Source of the DNA: an uncultured Paracoccaceae bacterium
GTDB taxonomy: Bacteria; Pseudomonadota; Alphaproteobacteria; Rhodobacterales; Rhodobacteraceae
Assembly (NCBI GenBank): GCA_947497185.1
Contig: CANMFL010000002.1
Location: forward strand, 434,001-498,000
Direction of reading: 5' to 3'
DNA length: 64,000 bases
Shown: one piece after another, positions 47,070-56,744 of the stretch
How the letters are laid out: each line of letters opens with the position of its first letter
Numbering within the stretch: the first letter of the stretch is position 1
Notes under the pieces: model-generated
Seen by the model: only the letters and a program-made list of their open reading frames with translations
Databases searched by the model: none
What the model was told of the DNA's origin: nothing
Position numbers and translations under genes: made by a program

Positions 47070-47108
47070 AGCGCCGCACTTTTCGCGATTGGCGTAAAGT
47101 GCGGCGCT
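47070..47108 (-). terminator. Hairpin after the hybrid kinase gene
   Basis: AGCGCCGCACTTT, 13-nt loop, AAAGTGCGGCGCT: perfect 13-bp stem 14 nt past the kinase stop; followed on the minus strand by TTGCGTTT. Confidence 0.75.
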
Positions 47109-47122
47109 GCCGTGTTTGGCGG

Positions 47123-50008
47123 TTATTGTGCGGTGATCAATGCGGTGATGGAATCCAGCATTTCAGTGTCGCGGAACGGCTTGCTGAGCAGCGTGCAATT
47201 GCCCAAGATCGGGGCGGTTGCGACTTCGACGCCGCCTGTTGCGAAAATGATCGGCAAGGCGGGATGAATCCCACGGACGTCCGCTGCGAGGTCTTCGCCA
47301 GATTTGTCCGGCAGGCCCACATCGGTGATTAGCAGATCAACCGTTTCAGCCCCTAGCACTTCGAGCGTTTTGGCGGCGGTGCCAGTCTCCAGCACCACAC
47401 ATCCGGCGTCGCTTAACCCCTGTGCGATATCCATGCGGATCAGAACATCGTCTTCGCAAACCAGCACGCGTAACCCGTTGAAATCGATTGTGTCAGGCTT
47501 GGCAGTCGCCTCTGCGGGCAGGGGCGTCACCATCGCAGGCGGCGGCACGGTCACACCGTCCATCGCCAGCACGACCCGTAGTTTTTGGGCCAGCGTCTTT
47601 TGCGTGTAAGGTTTGCCCAGCAGTTGCACACCTTCGTCCAAGCGCCCGTCATGCACGATCTCGTCTTGCACATAGCCAGAGGTGAACAGCACGGGCAGTT
47701 CGGGTCTGCGCGCACGGGCTATTTCGGCCAATTCATGCCCCGTCATGTTGCCCGGCATGATTACATCGGTGAACAGCAGATCAATCGTGACGTCATCCTC
47801 GATGATCGCAAGTGCGGCGCGCGCGTCGGGTGCGGTGAGCACCTCGTAGCCCAGATTGCGCAACATACGGTAGGCGGTTTCGCGAACTTCACTGTCGTCT
47901 TCGACGAGCAGGATCGTCTCTGTACCGCCCGACAGGCCCGCATCTGGCAAAGTCGACAGATCTTGGGCGTCTTCCAGCGAGCGCGGCAGATAAATCTTGA
48001 TCGTGGTGCCTTCGCCCAAGGTGCTTTCAATCGTGACGTGACCGCCCGATTGCTTGGCAAAGCCGTAGACCATCGACATGCCAAGGCCCGTGCCGTGGCC
48101 GTCTTCTTTGGTGGTGAAGAACGGCTCGAAAATCCGTTCCATATCTTCGGCGGAAATCCCGCTGCCTGTGTCGCTGACGGCAACCGACACGTATTGACCA
48201 ACCGCAAGACCGGGATGTTTGTCCGCACGCGCCTGATCAATGTCGGCATTCTCGACGCTGATGGTCAGCGTGCCGTGTCCGTCCATCGCATCGCGGGCGT
48301 TGATCGCAAGGTTCAGCAGGGCGTTTTCCATGCTGCTCGGGTCGATATGCGTATTCCACAGTCCGTCGGCAAAGCGGGTTTCAACACCGACGCCTTCACC
48401 AATCGCACTGTGCAAGATATCGCTGGTATCGTTCAGAAGCTGGCTCAGATCGACCACGACAGGCGACAGCGGCTGCTTGCGGGCAAAGGACAGCAGTTGC
48501 GAGGCAAGCGTGGCGCCGCGCGACACTGCTTTCATGGCTTGGTCCAGCCGCTTTTGGATCGGGGCGTCTTGCGGCAATTCGCGTGTCGCAAGTTCCAGAT
48601 TGCCTGTCATCACTTGCAGCAAGTTGTTAAAGTCATGCGCAATACCACCCGCCAGACCGCCGATAGCTTCCAGTTTCTGGCTTTGGCGCAGGGTCGCGTA
48701 TAGTTCTTCAAGTTCCTGATTACGCATCGCCACGCGGGCTTCCAACGTCTCGTTCATACGGGCAATCTGCTCTTCGCCGAATTTGCGATCCTCGATATCG
48801 GTATTCGTGCCGACCCAGCCGACTAATTCACCTGTCGCCGAAGACAACGGTGACGCGCGGACCAAGTGCCAGCGGTAAGTCCCGTCGTATTTACGGATGC
48901 GGAATTCGGTCTCGTAGCTGACACGACGCTCAATCGCGTCGATCCATTTTTCGACAGCGCCATCCAGATCGTCGGGATGCAGCACGGTTGCCCAGTCCGC
49001 GCCGTAAAGCTCGCCTTCTTTATGACCCGTAAACGCATAAAGTGGATCATTCAGCCAGTTCAAGCCACCGTCTTTTTCGGCGGTCCAGACATGGGCCGGC
49101 ATCGTCTGTGCCATGGTGCGGAATTTTTCGCGGGTGACGGACAGTTCGGCCTCAGCGACCTTTTGGCCTGTGACCTCGTGGCCTTGGGCGATGATACCGA
49201 TAGAGGCACCGTTTTCGTCTTTGAGCGGATGATAAATGAAGTCGATGAACCGCTGCGTGGGCTTTTCGTCGTCGCCATGTTGCAGCATCGCTGACATGCC
49301 TTTGACCGAAATCGGCTCGCCTGTGGTGTAGGCGCGGTCCAGCAATTCATAGAAGCCTTGGCCGTCAAGATCGGGCAGGGCCTCGCGCACGGTTTTGCCG
49401 ATAACTTCACGGCCACCGATCAGGTCGGTGTAGGATTGGTTCACGATCTGGAACACATGCTGCGGGCCGTAGACAATCGCCATAAAGCTGGGGGCTTGGT
49501 CAAATGCGGACCGGATAAATTCGGTCATCGTGCCAAGCGCTAAGTTCTCGGTCGCCACAGCTTTGGCCCGCTGCATCATTGCGGCTTGTTCAAAGTTGAT
49601 CTTTTCGCGCGCTGTTGAGGCTTCGTGATACAGATCAGTCACGTCCATCGTGTTCTGAAGAATGTATTCGACACGCCCATTTGCATCCGCGATTGGCGTG
49701 TGTGTAGCACTCCAGTAACGGTCTTCGGTCTGACCGTCGGCTGTTTCAATCGGATATGGAATCCACGGCAAATAATCCTGCCGCGCGGTGGCAATCACTT
49801 TGCGGAATGATGCCTGCAACATCTGCTCTGACTGGGATTCCGCAGGTGCAGGAAATGCGTCAGTCATCCGAACACCAATCAGGGCTTCGCGCGCGCGTCC
49901 TGTGGTTTCTAGATACGCGGCATTCGCCCATACAATGCGCAATTCACAGTCGAGTAAGACATATGGCGAAGGTGAAGCGGCAAATAGCGCATCAATGTCA
50001 ATCCGCAT
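47123..50008 (-). CDS. PAS-domain hybrid sensor histidine kinase with two receiver domains
   Basis: 961 residues from ATG 50008. No membrane segments, so it is cytoplasmic. Order: PAS (about 5-125, [24 protein letters not shown]), short coiled coil, PAS (about 165-290), PAS (about 300-415, [31 protein letters not shown]), HisKA with His458 in [12 protein letters not shown], HATPase ([50 protein letters not shown]), receiver 1 with Asp748 ([10 protein letters not shown]), receiver 2 with Asp896 ([10 protein letters not shown]). No DNA-binding output and no HPt domain, so the signal must pass to a separate protein. Signal unknown; no LOV cysteine motif seen. Confidence 0.93.
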   Translation of the reverse strand: MRIDIDALFAASPSPYVLLDCELRIVWANAAYLETTGRAREALIGVRMTDAFPAPAESQSEQMLQASFRKVIATARQDYLPWIPYPIETADGQTEDRYWSATHTPIADANGRVEYILQNTMDVTDLYHEASTAREKINFEQAAMMQRAKAVATENLALGTMTEFIRSAFDQAPSFMAIVYGPQHVFQIVNQSYTDLIGGREVIGKTVREALPDLDGQGFYELLDRAYTTGEPISVKGMSAMLQHGDDEKPTQRFIDFIYHPLKDENGASIGIIAQGHEVTGQKVAEAELSVTREKFRTMAQTMPAHVWTAEKDGGLNWLNDPLYAFTGHKEGELYGADWATVLHPDDLDGAVEKWIDAIERRVSYETEFRIRKYDGTYRWHLVRASPLSSATGELVGWVGTNTDIEDRKFGEEQIARMNETLEARVAMRNQELEELYATLRQSQKLEAIGGLAGGIAHDFNNLLQVMTGNLELATRELPQDAPIQKRLDQAMKAVSRGATLASQLLSFARKQPLSPVVVDLSQLLNDTSDILHSAIGEGVGVETRFADGLWNTHIDPSSMENALLNLAINARDAMDGHGTLTISVENADIDQARADKHPGLAVGQYVSVAVSDTGSGISAEDMERIFEPFFTTKEDGHGTGLGMSMVYGFAKQSGGHVTIESTLGEGTTIKIYLPRSLEDAQDLSTLPDAGLSGGTETILLVEDDSEVRETAYRMLRNLGYEVLTAPDARAALAIIEDDVTIDLLFTDVIMPGNMTGHELAEIARARRPELPVLFTSGYVQDEIVHDGRLDEGVQLLGKPYTQKTLAQKLRVVLAMDGVTVPPPAMVTPLPAEATAKPDTIDFNGLRVLVCEDDVLIRMDIAQGLSDAGCVVLETGTAAKTLEVLGAETVDLLITDVGLPDKSGEDLAADVRGIHPALPIIFATGGVEVATAPILGNCTLLSKPFRDTEMLDSITALITAQ

Positions 50009-50155
50009 GGTCAAAGGCTCCGTCAGCGATATCAAATATTCGAATGTAGGGGGTGTCGTGGTCTGTTATATAGATGCGTTTAAACAAGGCTGTAAACACA
50101 CAGAATGACGGCAAAATAGGCCGAATGTACGTTTTTTTGCGTTTTTGGATAAGAT

Positions 50156-50188
50156 GACCCGACGGCGCGGGGCTGCGGCTGTCGGGTC
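50156..50188 (-). terminator. Hairpin after the mgtC-like gene
   Basis: GACCCGAC ... GTCGGGTC with a further partly paired inner stem, 25 nt past the MgtC stop. No clear T-run on the minus strand. Confidence 0.45.
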
Positions 50189-50212
50189 ACGTGCCACCAC
50201 TTGCGTCAGCGA

Positions 50213-50704
50213 TCACTCGCTTGGCTCGTAGGTGCCTGCGTGTTTTTCCAACTGGCGGACAACCGCGATGATGATCAGCGCCAGTGTTACAGTCATGCCC
50301 GCAATGACCCATTCACCCAAGCCGCAAGCCACGCCCACAGCAGCGACAACCCACATGCTTGCACCTGTGGTCAGTCCGCGCACCTTGCCTTGAGAGAACA
50401 CAATCAGACCAGCCGCAAGGAATGCAACGCCGCCTGTGACGGCTTCGATAATGCGTAACGGGTCCATTTTCACGGTATCGCCAAAGTCATCGGCGCGTGC
50501 CAGCAGCGCCAAGGTTAGCAGGCAGTAAATACAGGCCGCTAAGCCGATCAGCATATGCGTGCGCAGTCCAGCCGCACGGCGCGAGGTCTCACGTTCCAGC
50601 CCGATCAAGCCGCAGAACACAACCGTCGCCAAGGTCCGTGCGACGATCACCGATAATGGCAATGCCGGAGACAGCGTGAATTCTTCGACCAGTTCTTCCC
50701 ACAT
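50213..50704 (-). CDS. MgtC/SapB family membrane protein
   Basis: 163 residues: an N-terminal SapB/MgtC membrane domain with VVFCGLIGLERETSRRAAGLRTHMLIGLAA (signature, about 28-57), EAVTGGVAFLAAGLIVFSQGKVRGLTTGASMWVVAAVG and a last helix. Lacks the C-terminal ACT-like domain of Salmonella MgtC. MgtC proteins affect growth in low magnesium and inhibit the F-ATPase in some species; here the role is unknown. Confidence 0.87.
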   Translation of the reverse strand: MWEELVEEFTLSPALPLSVIVARTLATVVFCGLIGLERETSRRAAGLRTHMLIGLAACIYCLLTLALLARADDFGDTVKMDPLRIIEAVTGGVAFLAAGLIVFSQGKVRGLTTGASMWVVAAVGVACGLGEWVIAGMTVTLALIIIAVVRQLEKHAGTYEPSE

Positions 50705-50770
50705 GTAGATCAGCCCTGCTTTAAAATACCCGCAATAGATGTGCGGTCGTTAAAATATCGAAATTCGGAA

Positions 50771-50799
50771 GTGCGGCCCCCGACTATCAGGGGCCGCAC
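50771..50799 (-). terminator. Hairpin after the PRC-barrel gene
   Basis: GTGCGGCCCC, 9-nt loop, GGGGCCGCAC: perfect 10-bp stem 19 nt past the stop. No T-run follows, so termination efficiency is uncertain. Confidence 0.6.
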
Positions 50800-50817
50800 C
50801 TTTCGCGTCGTCATCGT

Positions 50818-51171
50818 TTAGATCCAGTAATGGGGCACCATGTAGTGATCATGCGTGCGCTTTTCCCAATCACGATCCGCTTGCCAATTATCGGCACGGG
50901 TAGGCGCGCCTTTGACGTCAGCCTCTGTGATGTCGGTTACAAAACCGTTCTTGGAGATGTCATAGTTCAGCTTGCTCCAGGGTACGGGATGATGTTCTTC
51001 GCCCATCCCCAAGAAACCGCCGAACCCCATGACCGCATAAGCGACCTTGCCGGATTGTTTGTCGATCATCAGGTGATCAATTGAACCGATACTCGCACCG
51101 TCCTTGCCGTAAACATTTGTGCCATTCACGTCGGACGATGAGACCAGACTTGCGTGTGTAGAATTATCCAT
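50818..51171 (-). CDS. PRC-barrel domain protein
   Basis: 117 residues from ATG 51171 with GGAGGAAAAG directly upstream. PRC-barrel pattern: LVSSSDVNGTNVYGKDGASIGSIDHLMIDKQSGKVAYAVMGFGGFLGMGEEHHPVPWSKLNYD in shorter blocks such as VNGTNVYGKDG and HHPVPWSKL. Such stand-alone proteins are stress- or envelope-associated in roseobacters and rhizobia but not biochemically defined. C-terminus is acidic/aromatic (HDHYMVPHYWI). Confidence 0.82.
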   Translation of the reverse strand: MDNSTHASLVSSSDVNGTNVYGKDGASIGSIDHLMIDKQSGKVAYAVMGFGGFLGMGEEHHPVPWSKLNYDISKNGFVTDITEADVKGAPTRADNWQADRDWEKRTHDHYMVPHYWI

Positions 51172-51220
51172 CTTTTCCTCCTGTGTTTTGGATATGTTCC
51201 TCAACGTCTGGTAGGGTGGC

Positions 51221-51281
51221 TTGGTTCCATTTTCGCGGCGGTGACGGCGAATATAGGCTGACACCGCCAATGTGGAACCAA
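51221..51281. repeat. 61-bp two-part inverted repeat in a divergent promoter region
   Basis: Outer arms TTGGTTCCA (51221-51229) and TGGAACCAA (51273-51281); inner arms GGCGGTG (51237-51243) and CACCGCC (51262-51268); 18-nt centre. It lies between the PRC-barrel start (51171, minus) and the FAD/NAD(P) gene start (51328, plus). Confidence 0.8.
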
Positions 51282-51327
51282 AGCGCGTATGAGGCGTTCA
51301 CCTATACTTCTAACCAAAGGGTGAACC

Positions 51328-52971
51328 ATGTCTGCTAGCAATCCCGCAATCAAAGTCGCCTTCATCGGCATGGGGCCACGTGCGTTGGGCGCACTCGAAG
51401 CGCTAGTGGAAAACTGCATGGCTAAGGGCCAAGACATAGCGGTCAGCGTGTTTGACGAATTGCAACTGGGGGGGGCGGGTCCGAATTTCGACCCCGACCA
51501 GTCAGAATTTGGCTTGTTGAATACGCCAATGCGGGCGTTGCAGATTGATCCCTCACTCGATCTGCCCTGCGGCGGGTTTAATGACTGGCAGAAAAAGCTG
51601 GGCGAGCCGGACAACGACCGTTTTGCGAGCCGCGCAGAGCTAGGGGCGTATTTGGAGCAACGGTATAAGGATGTGGTGGGCTTGTCCGAAGTGCTCACCG
51701 TTACCTGCCACAAGGCCCGCGCCACAGCCCTACACCGCGATGAGGATCATTGGCGGGTAGAGACCGAAACCAAAGATTACGGCCCGTTCGACGAAATTCT
51801 ATTGGTTCCGGGTCAACCCCAAACCAAAACCGACGACCAATGGGCGACATGGGAAGACCACGCTGAGAAACGCGATCTGTGCTGCTTGCAGGCTTATCCA
51901 GACCGCCATGTGTTAAAAGCGGCAAGTGAATGGAGCGACCGCAAAGTCGGCATTCGCGGCCTTGGGTTATCGACCTTCGACGTGCTGCGCTATCTGACCG
52001 TGGGGCAGGGTGGCGCATTCGAGAATGACGCTTATCAGCCCTCTGGGTCGGAGCCGGAATGTATCTACGCCTTCTCGCTGAACGGCCAACCGCCATTCCC
52101 CAAACCCGTGGACGGCATGCTTGATCAGCGGTTCGACTTGAAAGACCCCGAAATCGAAAACTTTGTCGCGGCGCTAAATGATGCGGTCGCGGAAGCGCCG
52201 GATCAAGCGCTCACCCTCATCTTCGACGCATTGGTACAACCCGCCGCACGCATCGGGTCTGAAATGTTCGCGGGCTACGACGTTGACGACATCCGAGAAT
52301 GGCTTGAGATCGAACGCAACGCGCCCGGCGATCAGGAAACCCACGAACCTGTCGACACGCTGCGCCACGGCATCACGATGGCCGACGGGTCAGCGCCGCC
52401 AACGGTCGGCTATGTCATCGGGCAAATCTGGCGCAAGCTGCAAAACGACATCCGTGCGGGCTTTAACAGTGCGGAAAAATTGCCTGAGACAACCAAAGCG
52501 ATTGTGGGCTTTGATGAAGGTCTAAAACGGTATTCCTACGGTCCGCCGCTGAGTTCCGCACGCGAATTACTGGCGCTGATCGACTGCAAACTGGTCAGCC
52601 TCGCCGTCGTCGAAGACCCCGATATCGCATTGGTCAGGCAGGGCTGGCGGTTGATCGACGACAAGGCAGCGACGGTTTCGGTCATGATTAACGCGGTCTT
52701 GGCGCCACCATCACTGGACAAGATAACTGACCCGTTGGTGGTCAAGCTGAAATCGGCAAACATCCTGCGCGAAACCTACGAAGGGGCGGGCGCACACACC
52801 ACGCCCGACGGCCAAGTAGTCAACGCAGACGGCGACGTGACGACAGGGCTGTGCGTGTTAGGCAGGCTCTCACTCGGCAGCGTCATTGCCGTGGATTCCG
52901 TGCATGATTGTTTCGGAGCATCCACACAACGCTGGGCCGAAGGCGTCATCAGCCGGATGCAGGGCCGTTAA
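51328..52971 (+). CDS. FAD/NAD(P)-binding protein (NAD_binding_9 type)
   Basis: 547 residues. N-terminal dinucleotide-binding segment KVAFIGMGPRALGALEALV (about 9-27), then VFDELQLGGAGPNFDPDQSEFGLLNTPM, which is the conserved pattern of PF13454 proteins, and a second nucleotide-binding part with KVGIRGLGLSTFDVLRYL (about 207). The C-terminal third ends with DGDVTTGLCVLGRLSLGSVIAVDSVHDCFG. An oxidoreductase of unknown substrate; soluble. Starts with a GGTGAACC context. Single gene with a terminator behind it. Confidence 0.85.
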   Translation: MSASNPAIKVAFIGMGPRALGALEALVENCMAKGQDIAVSVFDELQLGGAGPNFDPDQSEFGLLNTPMRALQIDPSLDLPCGGFNDWQKKLGEPDNDRFASRAELGAYLEQRYKDVVGLSEVLTVTCHKARATALHRDEDHWRVETETKDYGPFDEILLVPGQPQTKTDDQWATWEDHAEKRDLCCLQAYPDRHVLKAASEWSDRKVGIRGLGLSTFDVLRYLTVGQGGAFENDAYQPSGSEPECIYAFSLNGQPPFPKPVDGMLDQRFDLKDPEIENFVAALNDAVAEAPDQALTLIFDALVQPAARIGSEMFAGYDVDDIREWLEIERNAPGDQETHEPVDTLRHGITMADGSAPPTVGYVIGQIWRKLQNDIRAGFNSAEKLPETTKAIVGFDEGLKRYSYGPPLSSARELLALIDCKLVSLAVVEDPDIALVRQGWRLIDDKAATVSVMINAVLAPPSLDKITDPLVVKLKSANILRETYEGAGAHTTPDGQVVNADGDVTTGLCVLGRLSLGSVIAVDSVHDCFGASTQRWAEGVISRMQGR

Positions 52972-52993
52972 AACACGTCATTTGATTGATTAG

Positions 52994-53031
52994 ATGCCAC
53001 GCGCAGGCTTGAACACCTGAACGCGTGGCAT
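52994..53031 (+). terminator. Terminator after the FAD/NAD(P)-binding gene
   Basis: ATGCCACGCG ... CGCGTGGCAT with an inner CAGG/CCTG pair, 22 nt past the stop, followed by TTTCGTCATTTTTTATTT. Confidence 0.8.
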
Positions 53032-53150
53032 TTCGTCATTTTTTATTTCAACTTCAACGCAATCTTAAGACCTATTTGAGAGGCTCAGTCAGGAAATTCA
53101 TCGCAGCGATGGCACGGTTTGGTGGCGTCCTTTGAAAGAGACTGAGACCT

Positions 53151-54482
53151 ATGGCACGTATAGACGTAGCACTCGCGCAACCTGATGTTGTGTTCGTTGA
53201 CACCACGACGTCACCGGATTTCACCGACTTGGACAATGCCGGCGTCCCGACTGCTGATACCTCCGTGTTCTACGGCAACAGCGGCCTCGATCTGTCGACA
53301 ATCGTCGGATCAAATACAATCAACAACGCTTACACGGTCGCAACAGGCGGCGCAGACCTGATTGTGGACCCGAGCATACTGGATTTAGGTGCGTTCACAA
53401 CGACGACGCTTATCATCGACGGGGATAGCAGCATCACCTTGAACGCGGGCGCGGTCAGTTTGGCCAGCGTACTATCAAGCTTGATGGATAATGCCGTTTT
53501 TGCATTCAGCGGGTCGGGGGATGGTGTGCTGACCTATGTGCCGCCGAACGTTGGTGTGCTGTCCAACACAACGATCAACGTCGAAGAAATGGGCGCGGGC
53601 GATCAGATTGTCATACCGATCCCGGGCAATGGCTACGCGCTAGAACCGAATGCTTACACCTTGCGAGAATCGGTCAGTTCTTGGGATGGCACCCACCTGA
53701 CACTGTTGAACGGCGACTTTCTAAACCAGATCTACGTCAACATCGCGATGACACCGGCTGAATACGCTCTGTATTCGGCCAACAAGGCGGCATATTTGAA
53801 TGCCGATGGCGCGGATACTTTCACCTTTCCGGGCAATGATGATGCTGATCCAGATTACGAGGTGCCGTGCTTTACCCGTGGCACGATGATCACCACGCCT
53901 GATGGTCCGCGCGCAGTCGAAGACCTGAGTGTGGGCGACAAAGTGACGACGCAGGGCGGCGGGACCGAAGAAATTCGCTGGATCAAATCGCGGGCGTTGT
54001 CGAAATTAGACCTGCTGATGCATCCAAAGCTCGGCCCGATCCGCATCAAAGCAGGGGCCTTGGGCGAAGATAAACCGACACAAGATCTCTGCGTCTCGCG
54101 GCAGCACCGCATGCTGGTTCGGTCGAAAATCACCGAACGGATGTTCCACGAAACCGAAATTCTGGTCGCGGCGGTGCATCTGCTCGACATGGACGGGATC
54201 GAAGTCGCGGATGACTTTGCTGAGGTCGAATATTTTCACATCCTTTTCGACAAACACGAGGTGGTCATCGCAAACGGTGCCGAAACCGAGTCGCTGTATT
54301 TGGGGCCACAAGCAATTAAATGCGTGTCCAAAGCCGCGCGTGACGAGATTTTCACCCTGTTTCCAGAGCTGCGCACCACATCAGACATCATTCCCGACAT
54401 GGCACGGCTCATGCCCAAAGGGCACAAAGCGCGGCGCTTGGTCGAGCGTCACATCAAAAACCGACGGTGTCTGGTGGAGTGA
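53151..54482 (+). CDS. Hint domain-containing protein
   Basis: 443 residues. The N-terminal 235 residues are acidic and beta-rich with no recognised domain and no signal peptide. From Cys240 starts a Hint_2 domain: CFTRGTMITTPDGPRAVEDLSVGDKV in parts, EIRWIKSR, the SRQHRMLVRS histidine block, and VEYFHILFDKHEVVIANGAETESLYLG. Hint domains can cleave at their N-terminal Cys; the family in Rhodobacteraceae is found in secreted, often RTX-like proteins. No C-terminal Asn-Cys/Ser splice junction is seen, so splicing is not expected; autocleavage before Cys240 is possible. A conserved region of about 65 residues follows the Hint fold (DEIFTLFPELRTT to the end). Lone gene. Confidence 0.87.
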   Translation: MARIDVALAQPDVVFVDTTTSPDFTDLDNAGVPTADTSVFYGNSGLDLSTIVGSNTINNAYTVATGGADLIVDPSILDLGAFTTTTLIIDGDSSITLNAGAVSLASVLSSLMDNAVFAFSGSGDGVLTYVPPNVGVLSNTTINVEEMGAGDQIVIPIPGNGYALEPNAYTLRESVSSWDGTHLTLLNGDFLNQIYVNIAMTPAEYALYSANKAAYLNADGADTFTFPGNDDADPDYEVPCFTRGTMITTPDGPRAVEDLSVGDKVTTQGGGTEEIRWIKSRALSKLDLLMHPKLGPIRIKAGALGEDKPTQDLCVSRQHRMLVRSKITERMFHETEILVAAVHLLDMDGIEVADDFAEVEYFHILFDKHEVVIANGAETESLYLGPQAIKCVSKAARDEIFTLFPELRTTSDIIPDMARLMPKGHKARRLVERHIKNRRCLVE

Positions 54483-54561
54483 AGGCGGTAGGCGCCAAAA
54501 ATTTACCCCCAATCTACAATGTAGAAAGGGGGCACATGTCATGCGAAGATTTTGTCTCAAT

Positions 54562-55071
54562 TTAGAACGGGATTTCGTCGTCCAGATCGGAACGACCACC
54601 GCCGCCACCTGAATCGCGACCACCGCCGCCGCTTGGGCCGCTGTCGTAACCGCTATCGCGGCCGCCGCCGCCGCCACCACCGTAGTTGCCACCGCCACCA
54701 CCGCCGCCAGCGTTATCACCGCGACCGTCCAGCATGGTCAGCACGCCGCCGAACCCTTGCAGCACAACTTCGGTGGAATATTTATCCGCACCGGATTGAT
54801 CCTGCCATTTGCGGGTCTGCAATGCGCCTTCGATATAAACCTTGGAGCCTTTTTTCAGGTATTGCTCGGCAATACGCACCAGCCCGTCGTTAAAGATCGC
54901 AACCGAATGCCATTCAGTTTTCTCGCGACGTTCGCCAGTGTTTTTGTCTTTCCAAGTCTCGGAGGTCGCGATGCGCAGGTTGCACACTTTGCCGCCATTC
55001 TGAAATGACCGGACCTCGGGGTCGCGGCCCAGGTTCCCAATCAAGATTACTTTGTTGACCGATCCAGCCAT
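54562..55071 (-). CDS. ssb: Single-stranded DNA-binding protein
   Basis: 169 residues. OB-fold domain at about 1-110 ([59 protein letters not shown]), a Gly-rich flexible linker (about 120-158) made of GGG-repeats, and the acidic interaction tip DLDDEIPF. Standard length. Involved in replication, recombination and repair. Confidence 0.97.
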   Translation of the reverse strand: MAGSVNKVILIGNLGRDPEVRSFQNGGKVCNLRIATSETWKDKNTGERREKTEWHSVAIFNDGLVRIAEQYLKKGSKVYIEGALQTRKWQDQSGADKYSTEVVLQGFGGVLTMLDGRGDNAGGGGGGGNYGGGGGGGRDSGYDSGPSGGGGRDSGGGGGRSDLDDEIPF

Positions 55072-55238
55072 GTCTTACTCCCCAGCGATTCTGCGTATTT
55101 GATTTGGCGCAATCTACGGAGGTCTGCGCCGACTTGGTAGCCCGTAGTCAGCACAGATCGCGACTTTCTGAAAAAACTGGCAATTTCTGGAAAAGTGGTT
55201 AGGTTCCGCCCATTCGACATAGGGCGAGGCTGCTGCGG

Positions 55239-55826
55239 ATGAAAAAAGTTACTGTAGTTTTAACGACCATTGGCATGTTTGCTGGGTCAGTTGTGTGGGC
55301 AGATACCGTGTCGACACGGACAAGGTCGAGTTTGTTGCAAAGCCAATTGTCTGTTTTGGACGGTCGGGCGACGTCTCAGTATTCCAATTCGATCCGGTTG
55401 CAGCCGCCGCGTGCGATTGTGCCGTCAGCACAGCCGCAAACACCTGCCTATATTGGCCGTTACCAAGGTCCGTTCCTCAGCGTTGCGCGTTCTGCTGCGC
55501 AGCGTTACCAAATCCCAGAGGATTTATTCCTGCGCTTGGTCCAACAAGAAAGCGGCTGGAACCATACTGCGGTTTCGTCAAAAGGCGCATTGGGCTTGGC
55601 CCAGTTGATGCCCGACACAGCCCGCGGTTTGGGTGTTGATCCACGCGACGCACACCAAAACCTTGACGGCGGCGCACGTTATCTCAAGGCGCAATACGAC
55701 AAATTCGGCGATTGGCGTTTGGCGCTCGCGGCCTATAACGCAGGTCCCGGCGCGGTCGAACGCTACAACGGCATCCCCCCATATAACGAAACACAGAACT
55801 ACGTTCGCGTCATTTTTGGCGGCTGA
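55239..55826 (+). CDS. Lytic transglycosylase (SLT domain)
   Basis: 195 residues. Signal peptide [20 protein letters not shown], then a Gln/Ser-rich linker, then an SLT (lysozyme-like) domain at about 85-190: the catalytic Glu in [66 protein letters not shown], and ETQNYV. Cleaves peptidoglycan between MurNAc and GlcNAc with anhydro-ring formation. Periplasmic, no lipobox. Stop abuts the convergent AraC gene stop. Confidence 0.92.
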   Translation: MKKVTVVLTTIGMFAGSVVWADTVSTRTRSSLLQSQLSVLDGRATSQYSNSIRLQPPRAIVPSAQPQTPAYIGRYQGPFLSVARSAAQRYQIPEDLFLRLVQQESGWNHTAVSSKGALGLAQLMPDTARGLGVDPRDAHQNLDGGARYLKAQYDKFGDWRLALAAYNAGPGAVERYNGIPPYNETQNYVRVIFGG

Positions 55827-56681
55827 TTAGTGGTGTCTGACGGGCTTGCCCGCACCATTTTTGCGGAAATGTGACGGGGTATGGCCCATTTTTGCCTGAA
55901 AACTGCGGGTGAAATAAGCGGCTGAGCGGAACCCGAGGTCGCTTGCAATTTGCGACACGGGCGCCTCAGAGTCGCGCAGCATCAAACACGCTTCATATGT
56001 GATCCGGTCGCGCAGTAAAGACAACGCGGAACGGCCACAGGTTTGATTGCAGCAGCGTGTCAGATGCGTGGGCGTGACCCCAAGGGCCGCTGCGAAATCC
56101 GAAACACCTTGCGCCGTTTTGTAATCACGCTCGATTAAATCGGTATAGGCCGCGACAAGCCGCGCGGCGGTGCCTTCGGTCCGGTCCGTCGCCGTGCGCG
56201 CGGGCGACAGGTTCATTTGCCGTTCAAAAAACACCGACATCAGCCCGAGGTGATAATGTGCGGCCCTTGAATGAGTTTGTTGCGACGTCTGTAATTCATG
56301 TTCAATCGCTTCGAACATCGCGGCGGCCTGTCGTTGAACATGCACATCGCGCAGGCGCAAATGCACCGTTTCTTCCGGCCATTCGTCTGCCATGGCTTTC
56401 GGGATCGTTAACATCGTGCCGAAAACGCTCGGGCCAGCCTCGTAGCCATACATCACGTGGGCGGGTAAAAAGATCATGTTGTTGGGGCCATACCCGTGTG
56501 TCATGCCCGCGACGGTGATCCGGCCTTGGCCTTTGGTGATGAACAACAGACGCGGCGTTGCGTGACTGCGCATCGCTTCGGTGCGCCAGCTACCAGCCAG
56601 TTGATTATACGCAATCGGCGCGATGTGTAGCGACGTCGATTGGCTTTGCTTGCGTGTAGGTTTTGTTTTCATCGGTGTCAT
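55827..56681 (-). CDS. AraC-family transcriptional regulator
   Basis: 284 residues from ATG 56681. N-terminal cupin-like sensing domain (about 20-150; TPRLLFITKGQGRITVAG, IFLPAHVMYGYEAG) and C-terminal two-HTH AraC domain (FAAALGVTPTHLTRCCNQTCGRSALSLLRDRI and VSQIASDLGFRSAAYFTRSFQAKMGHTPSHFRK). Ligand and targets are unknown; no divergent catabolic gene is adjacent (miaA precedes in the same orientation). Confidence 0.88.
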   Translation of the reverse strand: MTPMKTKPTRKQSQSTSLHIAPIAYNQLAGSWRTEAMRSHATPRLLFITKGQGRITVAGMTHGYGPNNMIFLPAHVMYGYEAGPSVFGTMLTIPKAMADEWPEETVHLRLRDVHVQRQAAAMFEAIEHELQTSQQTHSRAAHYHLGLMSVFFERQMNLSPARTATDRTEGTAARLVAAYTDLIERDYKTAQGVSDFAAALGVTPTHLTRCCNQTCGRSALSLLRDRITYEACLMLRDSEAPVSQIASDLGFRSAAYFTRSFQAKMGHTPSHFRKNGAGKPVRHH

Positions 56682-56744
56682 AACGGCCCCCAAAGCAGTT
56701 ATGTGCAAGTCTGCCAATCAAAACCCCTTAAAACAATGGGGGAT

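Noticed and set aside
54506..54532. CCCCC ... GGGGG hairpin between the Hint gene and ssb
   Set aside because: Stem of only five G-C pairs with an unstable interior and no T-run; not listed as a terminator.
54600..54730. GCC/CCG-type tandem repeats
   Set aside because: These encode the normal Gly-rich linker of SSB.
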